A stretch of 32,285 nucleotides of DNA from an uncultured Prevotella sp. (GTDB taxonomy: Bacteria > Bacteroidota > Bacteroidia > Bacteroidales > Bacteroidaceae). Shown piece by piece: positions 16,450-24,612 of the stretch; position 1 is the first letter of the stretch, and every line of letters starts with the position of its first letter. The stretch spans positions 1 to 32,285 of the forward strand of contig ONAK01000021.1 in the NCBI GenBank assembly GCA_900315765.1, read 5' to 3'. A program made the translations under genes and the position numbers. Below the pieces are notes generated by a model. The model did no database searches. It was not told where the DNA came from and saw only the letters and a program-made list of their open reading frames with translations.

Positions 16450-17511
16450 CTATTCGGCTTGATAGTGTTCTATTTCACTTATTACAATGTCATCACTTGG
16501 CTCAAAACAAAGTGCGCCCCAAGCTAATCCCGTACCAAAACCACAGGCTGCAACTTTTTTGCCCCCTAACTGATTCTTCAGCTTATTGACAATCATCAGC
16601 GGAATAGTAGTAGATGAAGAGTTTCCAAACTCCGCAATATTATAAGGGCAGTGAGCATCATCTACTTTCAGGCGTTTTTGGATCAGTTTGTTTATCATCT
16701 GGTTAGCCTGATGAATGAGGAAATAGTCAATTCCTTCCTTAGGTATTTCAAAATGCTCTAATAATCCTTTAATGCATTTCGGAGCTGTGTGCATAGCAAA
16801 AGAAAGAATATCCTCGCCTTCCATATTAGCATTCAGGCGATTACGCAATATACCGTCCTTACACTCATGATATATGAAGGATTCTGGAGTAACAGGATTT
16901 CTATAGCCACCATCGGGGATAATCAATGAGCGATAATTACTTCCATCTGTATGCATACTGAACATTAACGGCTTAGCACTCTCGTCAAATTCCAGAATAG
17001 TGGCTGTACCAGCATCACCAGCTAAAAGATTCACACGGTCGTATGGCGATTTCGCCTTAGTTGAGGTTTCTCCAACAAGTAGGAGTCCTTTCTTTACTTT
17101 ACCGGCACTGATGATGGAAGACATCACGGACAACCCATAAATCCAACCCGGGCAGCTCATCGTTATATCAAAACTCATACAGTCGGTAGGCAGGCCCAAA
17201 CGATCTTGTAAGACACACGCGGTTGCGGGGAAAATATAGTCTGGAGTCTGAGTCACCATAATCAGGCAACCAATCTCTGACTTATCAATTCCCATCTCTT
17301 CAATCAGTTTATCAGCAGCAGCTTTGCAAAGGTCTGAAGAACAAATGCCGTCTTCTGCCACATATCTGTATCTTACACCAGTGGTCTCAATGTATTTCTC
17401 CAACTCGTGCTTGTCCTCCACCAAGTCGGACTCCATATTATCAACTCTCTTGGGAGGAACACAGGCAGCAATGCCTGCAATCTTCACATTATATATTTTC
17501 AGAAATGCCAT
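16450..17511 (-). CDS. Ketoacyl-ACP synthase III-like enzyme (copy A)
   Basis: A 353-residue FabH-like thiolase-fold enzyme. It has the Cys-His-Asn triad: C120 in MSCPGW, H267 in FLIHQAN and N297 in EFGNSS. The active-site Cys is followed by Pro where FabH usually has Ser-Gly, which may change the acyl donor accepted. The N-terminal half also carries ATACVLQDRLGL, shared with the second KASIII at 23296-24330. The two are clearly related. The gene starts 1 base after the AMP-ligase stop, and an ACP gene precedes that ligase, so it probably condenses an ACP- or CoA-bound acyl group in a dedicated pathway rather than in bulk fatty-acid synthesis. Confidence 0.88.
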   Translation of the reverse strand: MAFLKIYNVKIAGIAACVPPKRVDNMESDLVEDKHELEKYIETTGVRYRYVAEDGICSSDLCKAAADKLIEEMGIDKSEIGCLIMVTQTPDYIFPATACVLQDRLGLPTDCMSFDITMSCPGWIYGLSVMSSIISAGKVKKGLLLVGETSTKAKSPYDRVNLLAGDAGTATILEFDESAKPLMFSMHTDGSNYRSLIIPDGGYRNPVTPESFIYHECKDGILRNRLNANMEGEDILSFAMHTAPKCIKGLLEHFEIPKEGIDYFLIHQANQMINKLIQKRLKVDDAHCPYNIAEFGNSSSTTIPLMIVNKLKNQLGGKKVAACGFGTGLAWGALCFEPSDDIVISEIEHYQAE

Positions 17512-17512
17512 A

Positions 17513-18907
17513 TTATTTCAATTCTCTATAGTTAATCTTACCAGACTCAAAACGAGGTATAGCATCAACAATAATTACTTCAAAAGAATTGCTGATGAGA
17601 CCAGTTTTGTTGGAGATAAGCGACTTCACCTCCTCTTTCTGTTCAGGTTTTGTAATATATATTTTCATTTTTGTGTCGTCACCAGTACAGGCACATTCAA
17701 TACCGAAATGCTCTGATATAATGCGCTCGCTCTGATCAAGACTCACACGAAGTCCAAAGAGTTTTAAGAAGCGTTTTTTGCGACCAACAATGTAAAAGAA
17801 GCCATCAGCATCCCTCTTTGCCAAGTCTCCTGTTTCATACACGCCACAGAACTCATCACCTTTGGTCAGATCCTCCACACATGTTCCATAACCCATAGTA
17901 ACATTCGGACCTTCATAACGAAGTTCACCTTCAACATCGGCTTCGGTAATCTCATGACCATTCTCATCTACTAGAATCAGCTTACCTTCAGGGATAGCAT
18001 GACCTATACTGCCAATATGCGTTGCAGCCTGCTCTGGCGGCAGAAAAGCCAAACGAGCGGAGGTCTCTGTGGTTCCAAACGTCGCAAAGAAACGCTTGCC
18101 CTTCTCTACTGCGTAGTTAGCAAATGCAGTGAACAATGTGTCGGACAACTTTCCGCCGCCTTCAGCCAAAGTAGTAAGATTGGGCAAATCCATTCGTTGG
18201 AAGCGGAGCCGGTTAAGAATCTCATAACTGAAAGGCACACCTGTAAAGTTTGATCCTTTCTGCTCCTTGATGAAGCTCCAGTATTTGGGACTCATCAGGT
18301 TGGCTTCAATCAGCAAGACTGTTGCTCCTGCATAGAGATGACTGTTGATAACGTTCAATCCCATCGTATATTGCATAGGCAGATCAATGATACCCCTCTC
18401 TTCAGAAGTCCATCCAAATACCTTTGCTACATTTTTGGCATTGCTTTCTATATTACCATATTTATGACGCACCAACTTGGGACTACCCGTTGTTCCAGAA
18501 GTGGTCATCAGCATAGAGAGTTCAGGATGCATCGCTGGTGCTTTCTTGCCTGTCTTGCAGAGCACAAAGCCTTTGTAGTCATACACCTTTTCATAACCAC
18601 TCTCATCAACCATTGACTGCGGCATCCAGTAATAGGAAGGGCCATAAGTGTCATCTAGTACTTTGAGCAATGCCTTATCAATATGCGCACTGAGCAGCAA
18701 GCAAACATCCTTGCAGTCATATAGCGACAAGAAACCAGCCAGTGCTCCTATCTTATTTTCACAAAGACAGAACACCAACTCACGCTCTGGTAAAACAGCA
18801 GACAGTTCACCTCGAAGGTCAACCAAATCGCCGTATGTCAATTGTCCACCTGCATCATCTATGGCAGCCATCGATGATGCAGGTTTCTTATCTATATCAA
18901 ACAGCAT
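17513..18907 (-). CDS. AMP-forming acyl ligase (ANL superfamily)
   Basis: A 464-residue adenylate-forming enzyme, a little shorter than typical acyl-CoA synthetases. Motifs in order: P-loop TTSGTTGSPK (135-144), TFGTTET (276-282), YETGD (357-361), GRKKRFLKLFG (375-385) and the catalytic lysine K457 in ESGKINYREL. It would activate a carboxylic acid as an acyl-adenylate and load it onto a thiol. Because the ACP gene upstream overlaps it by one base (TGATG), the acceptor is probably that ACP. The acid is unknown. The KASIII gene follows immediately. Confidence 0.9.
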   Translation of the reverse strand: MLFDIDKKPASSMAAIDDAGGQLTYGDLVDLRGELSAVLPERELVFCLCENKIGALAGFLSLYDCKDVCLLLSAHIDKALLKVLDDTYGPSYYWMPQSMVDESGYEKVYDYKGFVLCKTGKKAPAMHPELSMLMTTSGTTGSPKLVRHKYGNIESNAKNVAKVFGWTSEERGIIDLPMQYTMGLNVINSHLYAGATVLLIEANLMSPKYWSFIKEQKGSNFTGVPFSYEILNRLRFQRMDLPNLTTLAEGGGKLSDTLFTAFANYAVEKGKRFFATFGTTETSARLAFLPPEQAATHIGSIGHAIPEGKLILVDENGHEITEADVEGELRYEGPNVTMGYGTCVEDLTKGDEFCGVYETGDLAKRDADGFFYIVGRKKRFLKLFGLRVSLDQSERIISEHFGIECACTGDDTKMKIYITKPEQKEEVKSLISNKTGLISNSFEVIIVDAIPRFESGKINYRELK

Positions 18908-19143
18908 CAGAACTCGATATTATGATTCTTCAAGATGTCAACACCTGCAGCAAATGATGTGAACTGCATCACCTCGTCAGGTTCGAATTCAATACCGAAA
19001 GCATCCTCGATGATGGCTACAAGGCTCATCTGGCCAATGCTATCCCACTTATCTACACTTTCCATGGTTGCTGCTTCAACTTCCTCCATGGGGATTTCAA
19101 GACCTTCTACGAAAGCTTCCTTCAATTTTTCAATGTTGCTCAT
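18907..19143 (-). CDS. Acyl carrier protein (copy 2)
   Basis: A 78-residue acidic protein with the ACP four-helix pattern. The phosphopantetheine attachment serine is S35 in KWDSIGQMSL, matching the DSL/DSI motif. An EEVEAATMESVDKW segment leads into it, and helix III follows (MQFTSFAAGVDIL). It carries acyl groups as thioesters after modification by a phosphopantetheinyl transferase encoded elsewhere. It lies between the split transketolase and the AMP-ligase, so it could receive a two-carbon unit from the former or an acid from the latter. It is distinct from copy 1 at 24330-24560. Confidence 0.92.
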   Translation of the reverse strand: MSNIEKLKEAFVEGLEIPMEEVEAATMESVDKWDSIGQMSLVAIIEDAFGIEFEPDEVMQFTSFAAGVDILKNHNIEF

Positions 19144-19175
19144 AATTATATACCTTTTTGATTACTATTATCTAT

Positions 19176-20150
19176 TTATTTGTTTAACTCCTTTTCTATT
19201 CTCTCTGCTATCTGCGATGCTGTCAGTCCATGCTGTTCCCAACAATAGCGCAAATCGCCTAATTTCCCGTAAAAATCACCAACACCTATTCTGACTAAGC
19301 GTGGTGCATTTCCTTTTTCTGACAGATATTCCGCAATAGCACCACCAAGACCACCAATAATACTATGTTCCTCAACTGAAACAAGCAATTTGGAATCTGC
19401 CATCGCTTTGTCAACACATGCTGTATCTAGCGGTTTGATAGTATGCATATCTACAACTCGTGCATTAATACCCTTTGCGGCAAGCAACTCTGCAGCATCT
19501 AGAGCTTCACGTACCATCATGCCAGTTGCTATGATAGTCACGCCCTCTCCCTCTTTCAGTTCATTGGCTTTGCCAATCTCATACTCAAAGTCGTTGACAT
19601 ATACGATAGGACAATTCAGCAGACCAGACAGGCGCACATATACAGGGCCTTTAACGTCATGTGCAGCTTTCACCATTTTAATGGCCTCCAGACTATCAGC
19701 AGCAGAAAGGATAGTCATGTTGGGTAATGCCCTGGCCATAGCGATGTCTTCCGTAGCCCAATGAGATATAGATAGGGTTTCCATGGCAAAACCTGCGGAA
19801 TTGCCCACGATCTTCACATTAAACTGATGATAGGCTAAATTGTGACGTACAAACTCTATAGCTTTCACCAATACGAATGCAGCATAGGTACAAGCATAAA
19901 CTGCTCTTCCATCCTCGGATGATAGTCCAGCCGCAATACCAATCATACTCTGCTCCGAGATACCAGCATTGATGACACGTTCAGGATAACTATTATAAAA
20001 CCTATCCAAACTGGCAATGGCCACGCTGTCTGCCACAACGACACGCATGTCTGGGTCGTTCTTAGCCAGTTCCATCATGCCAATTCCAGCAGCGGCGCCC
20101 TTTTGACCCATTCGGGCGTAGGCTTTGATTAATGCGGGACTAATGTTCAT
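19176..20150 (-). CDS. Transketolase-like C-terminal subunit
   Basis: A 324-residue subunit with the pyrimidine-binding and C-terminal domains of transketolase. The cofactor-activating glutamate is E66 in NAGISEQSM, and the second domain contains VVDMHTIKPLD and the typical SVEEHSIIGGLG. It pairs with the thiamine-diphosphate-binding subunit encoded just before it, overlapping by ATGA (20147-20150). Split transketolase-like pairs move two-carbon ketol units and often belong to secondary-metabolite or sugar pathways. The adjacent ACP is notable. Confidence 0.9.
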   Translation of the reverse strand: MNISPALIKAYARMGQKGAAAGIGMMELAKNDPDMRVVVADSVAIASLDRFYNSYPERVINAGISEQSMIGIAAGLSSEDGRAVYACTYAAFVLVKAIEFVRHNLAYHQFNVKIVGNSAGFAMETLSISHWATEDIAMARALPNMTILSAADSLEAIKMVKAAHDVKGPVYVRLSGLLNCPIVYVNDFEYEIGKANELKEGEGVTIIATGMMVREALDAAELLAAKGINARVVDMHTIKPLDTACVDKAMADSKLLVSVEEHSIIGGLGGAIAEYLSEKGNAPRLVRIGVGDFYGKLGDLRYCWEQHGLTASQIAERIEKELNK

Positions 20151-20971
20151 TTGCTAAGCTCCTCCACAGCCTGATGATAAAGTTTCTCACCCATAATAGC
20201 CTGGTGCCAGGATTTATTGTTCTCGATAAATGACACACCCTTGCCCTTGGTGGTCTCTGCAATGATTGCATAGGGCATCCCTTCAGGCTTGTGCTTCAAA
20301 GCATCCAACAGTTGATGAATATCGTGACCATCCACATTGACTGATTCAAAGCCAAAGGCTTCCATCTTTTTCTGCATATCGCGTTGCGCCATCAACTCCT
20401 CAGTATTACCGTCCACTGACATACGGTTACGGTCAATAATCACCGTCAGGTTATCCAGTTTATAATGGGCTGCGGCAATAAAAGCCTCCCACACAGGACC
20501 TTCCTCACATTCAGCATCACCTAACAGGCAATAGATGTGATATTTCTGCTCAGTCTGTTTTGCAATGAGTGCTTTACCAACGGCAAATGACATCTCCATA
20601 CCTAAACTCATGGAACCATACTCCACACCAAGCTCTTTTTTCAATTGATGACCAACTAAGAGACCATCGTTTTGCTCATAGCTGTTCAATACATCAACAG
20701 GATAGAATCCCATCTCTGCACGGGCTGGATATTCTGCCAAACGAGCATGTTCCTTACCAGCAATAAAGCGGTCACGGTCATTCCATAAGGGGTTGTCTAA
20801 ATCATAATTCAAGACAGCACCATAAAGCACGGCATAGATTTCCATACACGACAAACTGCCGCTTACATGAGCACCACGGTTGCCCGCAGCCAAAGCCATG
20901 TCCATCGCATGAAGCCTCATGCGCTTACACATCGCCTTTATCTCTTCTTCAGTAAGAATCTTTCTATTCAT
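20147..20971 (-). CDS. Transketolase-like N-terminal, thiamine-diphosphate-binding subunit
   Basis: A 274-residue subunit corresponding to the first third of transketolase. GNRGAHVSGSLSCMEIY (30-46) contains a cofactor-site histidine. The thiamine-diphosphate/magnesium motif starts at GDAECEEG (151-158) and ends at DRN (180-182). WHQAIMGE near the C-terminus is also family-typical. The frame is open with a TTG at 20974, but the ATG at 20971 is the likely start. It lies about 60 bases after the SDR gene, one of the wider gaps in the operon, which holds a 14-bp tandem repeat. Confidence 0.9.
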   Translation of the reverse strand: MNRKILTEEEIKAMCKRMRLHAMDMALAAGNRGAHVSGSLSCMEIYAVLYGAVLNYDLDNPLWNDRDRFIAGKEHARLAEYPARAEMGFYPVDVLNSYEQNDGLLVGHQLKKELGVEYGSMSLGMEMSFAVGKALIAKQTEQKYHIYCLLGDAECEEGPVWEAFIAAAHYKLDNLTVIIDRNRMSVDGNTEELMAQRDMQKKMEAFGFESVNVDGHDIHQLLDALKHKPEGMPYAIIAETTKGKGVSFIENNKSWHQAIMGEKLYHQAVEELSK

Positions 20972-21005
20972 CAATTTTCAATTCTTGTTCTGGCGGAACC
21001 AAATT

Positions 21006-21033
21006 ATTCACTTTTCACTATTCACTTTTCACT
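21006..21033. repeat. Tandem duplication, 2 x 14 bp
   Basis: ATTCACTTTTCACT occurs twice in a row (21006-21019 and 21020-21033) in the gap between the SDR stop at 21036 and the transketolase start. The copies are identical. No hairpin or known signal is apparent. Similar TTCACTTTTCAC-type runs are familiar in Bacteroidetes intergenic DNA. Confidence 0.85.
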
Positions 21034-21035
21034 TA

Positions 21036-21761
21036 TCAACGTCCTCCATCCACTTTGATGATCTCGCCATTGATGTATGAAGCCAGATCTGAGGCAAGGA
21101 ATAAAGCTACCTGTGCTATCTCATCCGTAGTACCTAGTCGCCTTAATGCTGATTCAGAGGCCAGATTCTTCAAAACATCATCTTTGTACTGGTGAATCAT
21201 TTCTGTCTCTACTGGACCTGGAGCTATTGCATTTACACGAATTCCCATCGGCCCGAGTTCCTTTGCAAGGCATTTTGTCATCATCATCACAGCGGCCTTA
21301 CTACTGCCGTAAGCTATCTTACCTGGCTGAGGGTCTATGCCTGCATTGGATCCCATGTTAATAATTACACCTTTCTTTTGCCGTGCCATCCGTTTGGAAA
21401 TCTTCTGGATGATACGCAGCATAGCAAAGTAATTTACGGCAAAGAGGTTTTCTATGTCTTCTACTTTGCTCATACTTAACAGACCTACTGTAGATATTCC
21501 AGCGTTGTTAACTAACACATCGATAGGCAGACCTTCATCTATGATGGACTGGATGCCAGCATTGATAGCCTCTTTATCCGTCAGCTCGAAATACACGGGC
21601 TTAATCCAAACGTCCGTCTTTTCTGCAGTTTCTTTGAGCCATGCCTCGTGTTCAGGCGTTGATTTTCTAGCACATGCCCATACATTATAGCCTGCTGTAG
21701 CAAAGGCTTCAACCATAGCCTTGCCAATTCCACGATTGCTGCCAGTGATGATTACATTCAT
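21036..21761 (-). CDS. SDR-family reductase (FabG-like)
   Basis: A 241-residue classical short-chain dehydrogenase. Motifs: TGSNRGIG (6-13) for the dinucleotide, NNAG (85-88), catalytic S138, Y151 and K155 (YGSSK), and GPVETEMI in the substrate loop. It most resembles FabG, which reduces 3-ketoacyl-ACP to 3-hydroxyacyl-ACP. In this module it is the natural partner of the KASIII enzymes. It is less similar to the two preceding SDRs than those are to each other. It starts 2 bases after the stop of the preceding gene. Confidence 0.88.
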   Translation of the reverse strand: MNVIITGSNRGIGKAMVEAFATAGYNVWACARKSTPEHEAWLKETAEKTDVWIKPVYFELTDKEAINAGIQSIIDEGLPIDVLVNNAGISTVGLLSMSKVEDIENLFAVNYFAMLRIIQKISKRMARQKKGVIINMGSNAGIDPQPGKIAYGSSKAAVMMMTKCLAKELGPMGIRVNAIAPGPVETEMIHQYKDDVLKNLASESALRRLGTTDEIAQVALFLASDLASYINGEIIKVDGGR

Positions 21762-21763
21762 AT

Positions 21764-22522
21764 TTATGCTAATGTTTTGCCTCCGTCAATAATCAAAGAG
21801 TGTCCTGTTACGTATGCAGATGCATCAGAGAGCAAGTAAATAATAGCATAAGCAATCTCCTCTGGTTCAGCATAACGCCTCAATGGGTAGGTCTGCATGT
21901 CTTTTGCAAGATCCTCCTCAGAATAAGAGGTATTAGCCTTGATAAGGGGTGTATTCACACGACTCGGATTCACGCTATTAACCCGAATGTTACGAGAAGC
22001 AAACTCTAAAGCTGCCGTACGCATAAAAGCATCCAATGCATTCTTGGAAACAGCATACATCACACCACCCATGGAAACCATACAAACGCCACTGATGGAA
22101 ACCGTGAAGACAATGGAACCGCCCTTCTTGATCTTCTTTTTCTTATAGAGTTTCTGAGTCAGATACATCGGAGCGAAGGCATTGATGCTCATAATCTTGT
22201 CCATGTCCTGAGTGTTCAGGAACTGGATAGGCAGCACCTTGCTGATGCCGGCATTACTCACTAACCCATCCAGTTCTGGAAGATTTTTAACCAGTTCTGC
22301 CTGTTTGTCTTCATCTGTCAGGTCTGCAACAAACAACTTGTGTTCTTGCCCCGCGCTCGTATCAAGCAAAGCAAGTGTTTCATTAAGGGAAGCCTCATTG
22401 ATATCTGTCAGCATAATACTGGCTCCCATCTTGGCACATTCAACAGCAGTGGCACGACCAATACCACCGCCTGCACCCGTAATCAGGATGGTCTTTCCTG
22501 AAATTGAAAATGGATTGTACAT
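21764..22522 (-). CDS. SDR-family oxidoreductase, tandem paralogue 2
   Basis: A 252-residue classical SDR: TGAGGGIG (15-22), SNAG (89-92), S142, Y156 and K160 (YAVSK). The usual NNAG is SNAG here. It shares its N-terminal pattern (NPFSISGKTILITGAG) and KLYKKKKIKKGGSIVFT segment with the SDR encoded immediately upstream at 22531-23292, so the two arose by duplication. Probable role: an NAD(P)H-dependent ketoreduction in the acyl pathway. Substrate unknown. Confidence 0.87.
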   Translation of the reverse strand: MYNPFSISGKTILITGAGGGIGRATAVECAKMGASIMLTDINEASLNETLALLDTSAGQEHKLFVADLTDEDKQAELVKNLPELDGLVSNAGISKVLPIQFLNTQDMDKIMSINAFAPMYLTQKLYKKKKIKKGGSIVFTVSISGVCMVSMGGVMYAVSKNALDAFMRTAALEFASRNIRVNSVNPSRVNTPLIKANTSYSEEDLAKDMQTYPLRRYAEPEEIAYAIIYLLSDASAYVTGHSLIIDGGKTLA

Positions 22523-22530
22523 ATATAAAC

Positions 22531-23292
22531 TTACCTTGCTAATAACACACCTCCATCAATGACAAGCGTTGTGCCTGTTGTCCATGATGAAGCGTCGGAT
22601 AATAGGAATACTATTCCTCTGGCAATTTCAACAGGTTTACCCCAACGGCCCAATGGAAATTTCTTCTTGTTTTCCTCAATCTGTTCTGCAGAAACAGCAC
22701 CATGACTGAGTATGTCAGTCTCAATCATGCCAGGATTGACACTATTACAGCGAATCTTCTTGCTAGCGAGATCAAGAGCCAAATTCTTCATAAAGCCATT
22801 AATTGCACCCTTTGATGCAGAATACATGCTGTTGGCTGGTGACGAGGAATATACGCCATTCAATGCTGACGTAAACACTATGGAAGCACCCTGCTTCAGT
22901 TTTTTCTTCTTCAGCAACTTCTGAGTCAGGAAAATCGGTGCAAAAGTGTTGATATTGAATATCCTTTCAATGTCCGTTCGATTGATAAAGTTCGGAGGGA
23001 GCAATTTATTGATGCCCGCATTATTAACGAGACCCGTCAACTCAGGTACATTGGCAACTAATTCATCAAGAGCCTCATCACTTGTCAAGTCACAAACAAA
23101 AGACTGATGCGACAATTCCTGATTGGCCAACATTCCTTGTGTTTCCTTAACTGTATCTGGATTGATATCTACAAGTACCATTGTAGCCCCAAGTTTTGAG
23201 CATTCAATAGAAGTAGCCCTACCTATACCAGAACCTGCACCTGTCACAAGAACAGTCTTACCTTCAAGGCTATATGGATTCTCTATCGTCAT
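22531..23292 (-). CDS. SDR-family oxidoreductase, tandem paralogue 1
   Basis: A 253-residue classical SDR with TGAGSGIG (17-24), NNAG (90-93), S142, Y157 and K161 (YSASK). It is a close relative of the next gene downstream (compare NPYSLEGKTVLVTGAG with NPFSISGKTILITGAG). It follows the KASIII copy B by 3 bases, suggesting that it reduces the 3-keto product of that enzyme. The C-terminus ends in the usual TTLVIDGG strand. Confidence 0.87.
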   Translation of the reverse strand: MTIENPYSLEGKTVLVTGAGSGIGRATSIECSKLGATMVLVDINPDTVKETQGMLANQELSHQSFVCDLTSDEALDELVANVPELTGLVNNAGINKLLPPNFINRTDIERIFNINTFAPIFLTQKLLKKKKLKQGASIVFTSALNGVYSSSPANSMYSASKGAINGFMKNLALDLASKKIRCNSVNPGMIETDILSHGAVSAEQIEENKKKFPLGRWGKPVEIARGIVFLLSDASSWTTGTTLVIDGGVLLAR

Positions 23293-23295
23293 AAA

Positions 23296-24330
23296 TTATA
23301 ATTCAACTAAATCTGATATTACTAGTTTCTCTGTCTCAAATGCAACAGTACCCCATGAAAGACCGACGCCAAAACCACAGCCGATGAACTTAGTTGGTTT
23401 GTCCTCTACCTTTCCCTTTAACTGGGTTGCAATGGTAATTGGAATAGACGCAGAAGAAGTGTTGCCGAAATAAGGCAAAGAAAGCGGCATCTTTTCTTTA
23501 TCCACCTTCAACTTCTTAATAATCTTGTTGAGCATGATGACATTACCCTGATGGAACACGAAATAGTCGGCATCCTGATAGTCGAAGCCGTACTTCTCTC
23601 CAAGAGACTTAATTGACTTCGGGGGTACAGTGATAGCAAAAGCGAACACGTCCATACCATCCATGCGAGGGGTAAGACGATTAATCATGTTGCCATTAAT
23701 ACTCTCCAATTCAAAGGACTTCTCGGTTGTCATATTACGGGCACCGCCATCAGGAATGATGATTGACTGGTGACCGCTGCCATCTGTGCCCATGTGGAAC
23801 TTAAAGCCTTTAGCACCTTCTTCATACTCAATGGCTGTCGCTGTGCCAGCAAAACCCATCAATGTGTCAAGCTCATATTCGGCACGACGTTTGGCATCGC
23901 CTGCAAGCAGCAGCGCTTTCTTGGATTCACCTCCTGACATCAAACCAGCTATGGTACTCAGTCCGTAAACCCAACCAGAACAGCCAAGTGCTATATCCTC
24001 AGCATAACATTCCTTCTTCAGTCCCAAACGATCCTGAAGGATACAAGCCGTAGCAGGAAGAATATAATCGGCATTCTGTGAGACAAAAACAAGTATATCA
24101 ATATCTGACTTCTCCCAACCTAGGTCTGCGATCAGTCGCTCTGCTGCAGCACAACAAAGGTCGGAAGTAGTGAAGTCGTTGGAGATACGACGTTCTTTGA
24201 TGCCCGTAGTCTCTATAAAGGAAGCTGCATCATAGTCTGCAGAGTGAATAGCATCTTCGCTACGGGTGACTGCTTTTGGCACACCCGCAGCAAAGCCTGC
24301 TATTTTCAGGTTTTTGAATGAACAATACAT
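23296..24330 (-). CDS. Ketoacyl-ACP synthase III-like enzyme (copy B)
   Basis: A 344-residue FabH-like enzyme with C117 in GCSGWVYG, H260 in FHQGN and N290 in YFGNTS, so the Cys-His-Asn triad is complete. It keeps the standard Cys-Ser-Gly after the nucleophile, unlike copy A. Its start overlaps the stop of ACP copy 1 by one base (TAATG), pointing to a dedicated ACP/KAS pair. Predicted reaction: decarboxylative condensation of a primed acyl group with malonyl-ACP. No dehydratase gene is in the window, so hydroxylated products would be expected after ketoreduction. Confidence 0.9.
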   Translation of the reverse strand: MYCSFKNLKIAGFAAGVPKAVTRSEDAIHSADYDAASFIETTGIKERRISNDFTTSDLCCAAAERLIADLGWEKSDIDILVFVSQNADYILPATACILQDRLGLKKECYAEDIALGCSGWVYGLSTIAGLMSGGESKKALLLAGDAKRRAEYELDTLMGFAGTATAIEYEEGAKGFKFHMGTDGSGHQSIIIPDGGARNMTTEKSFELESINGNMINRLTPRMDGMDVFAFAITVPPKSIKSLGEKYGFDYQDADYFVFHQGNVIMLNKIIKKLKVDKEKMPLSLPYFGNTSSASIPITIATQLKGKVEDKPTKFIGCGFGVGLSWGTVAFETEKLVISDLVEL

Positions 24331-24560
24331 TATGCCTTAGCTTTTGCAATGTCAAACAATTCCTGAACTGTAGAAACCTGACGGAGGTCATCCCCCTTCA
24401 ATGTCACACCATATTCGTCATCGACCATGGCGATAATTGAAAGGGCGGTAAGTGATGAATACTCGTCAAACTCCTTGAACTTGGTCTCAGGAGCAAACTC
24501 CTCAAGTTCCACATCATCAAACTGATCTGCCAAATTCTTAATAAAATCTTTGATTTCCAT
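24330..24560 (-). CDS. Acyl carrier protein (copy 1)
   Basis: A 76-residue acidic protein with ACP helices. The attachment serine is probably S36 in DEYSSLTALS (a DSL-like site with Ser replacing Asp at 35), followed by the helix IIAMVDDEYG. It precedes KASIII copy B with a one-base overlap and follows the N-acyltransferase gene after 52 bases. It probably carries the growing acyl chain that the acyltransferase hands to an amino sugar. Confidence 0.9.
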   Translation of the reverse strand: MEIKDFIKNLADQFDDVELEEFAPETKFKEFDEYSSLTALSIIAMVDDEYGVTLKGDDLRQVSTVQELFDIAKAKA

Positions 24561-24612
24561 AATTTTTAATATTAATTTTGCAAATGATTAAATAAATTTA
24601 TAAACGCTAATA

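Noticed and set aside
19176-20971. Housekeeping pentose-phosphate transketolase
   Set aside because: It is split into two subunits and embedded in the acyl module; a normal role is possible but not supported by context.
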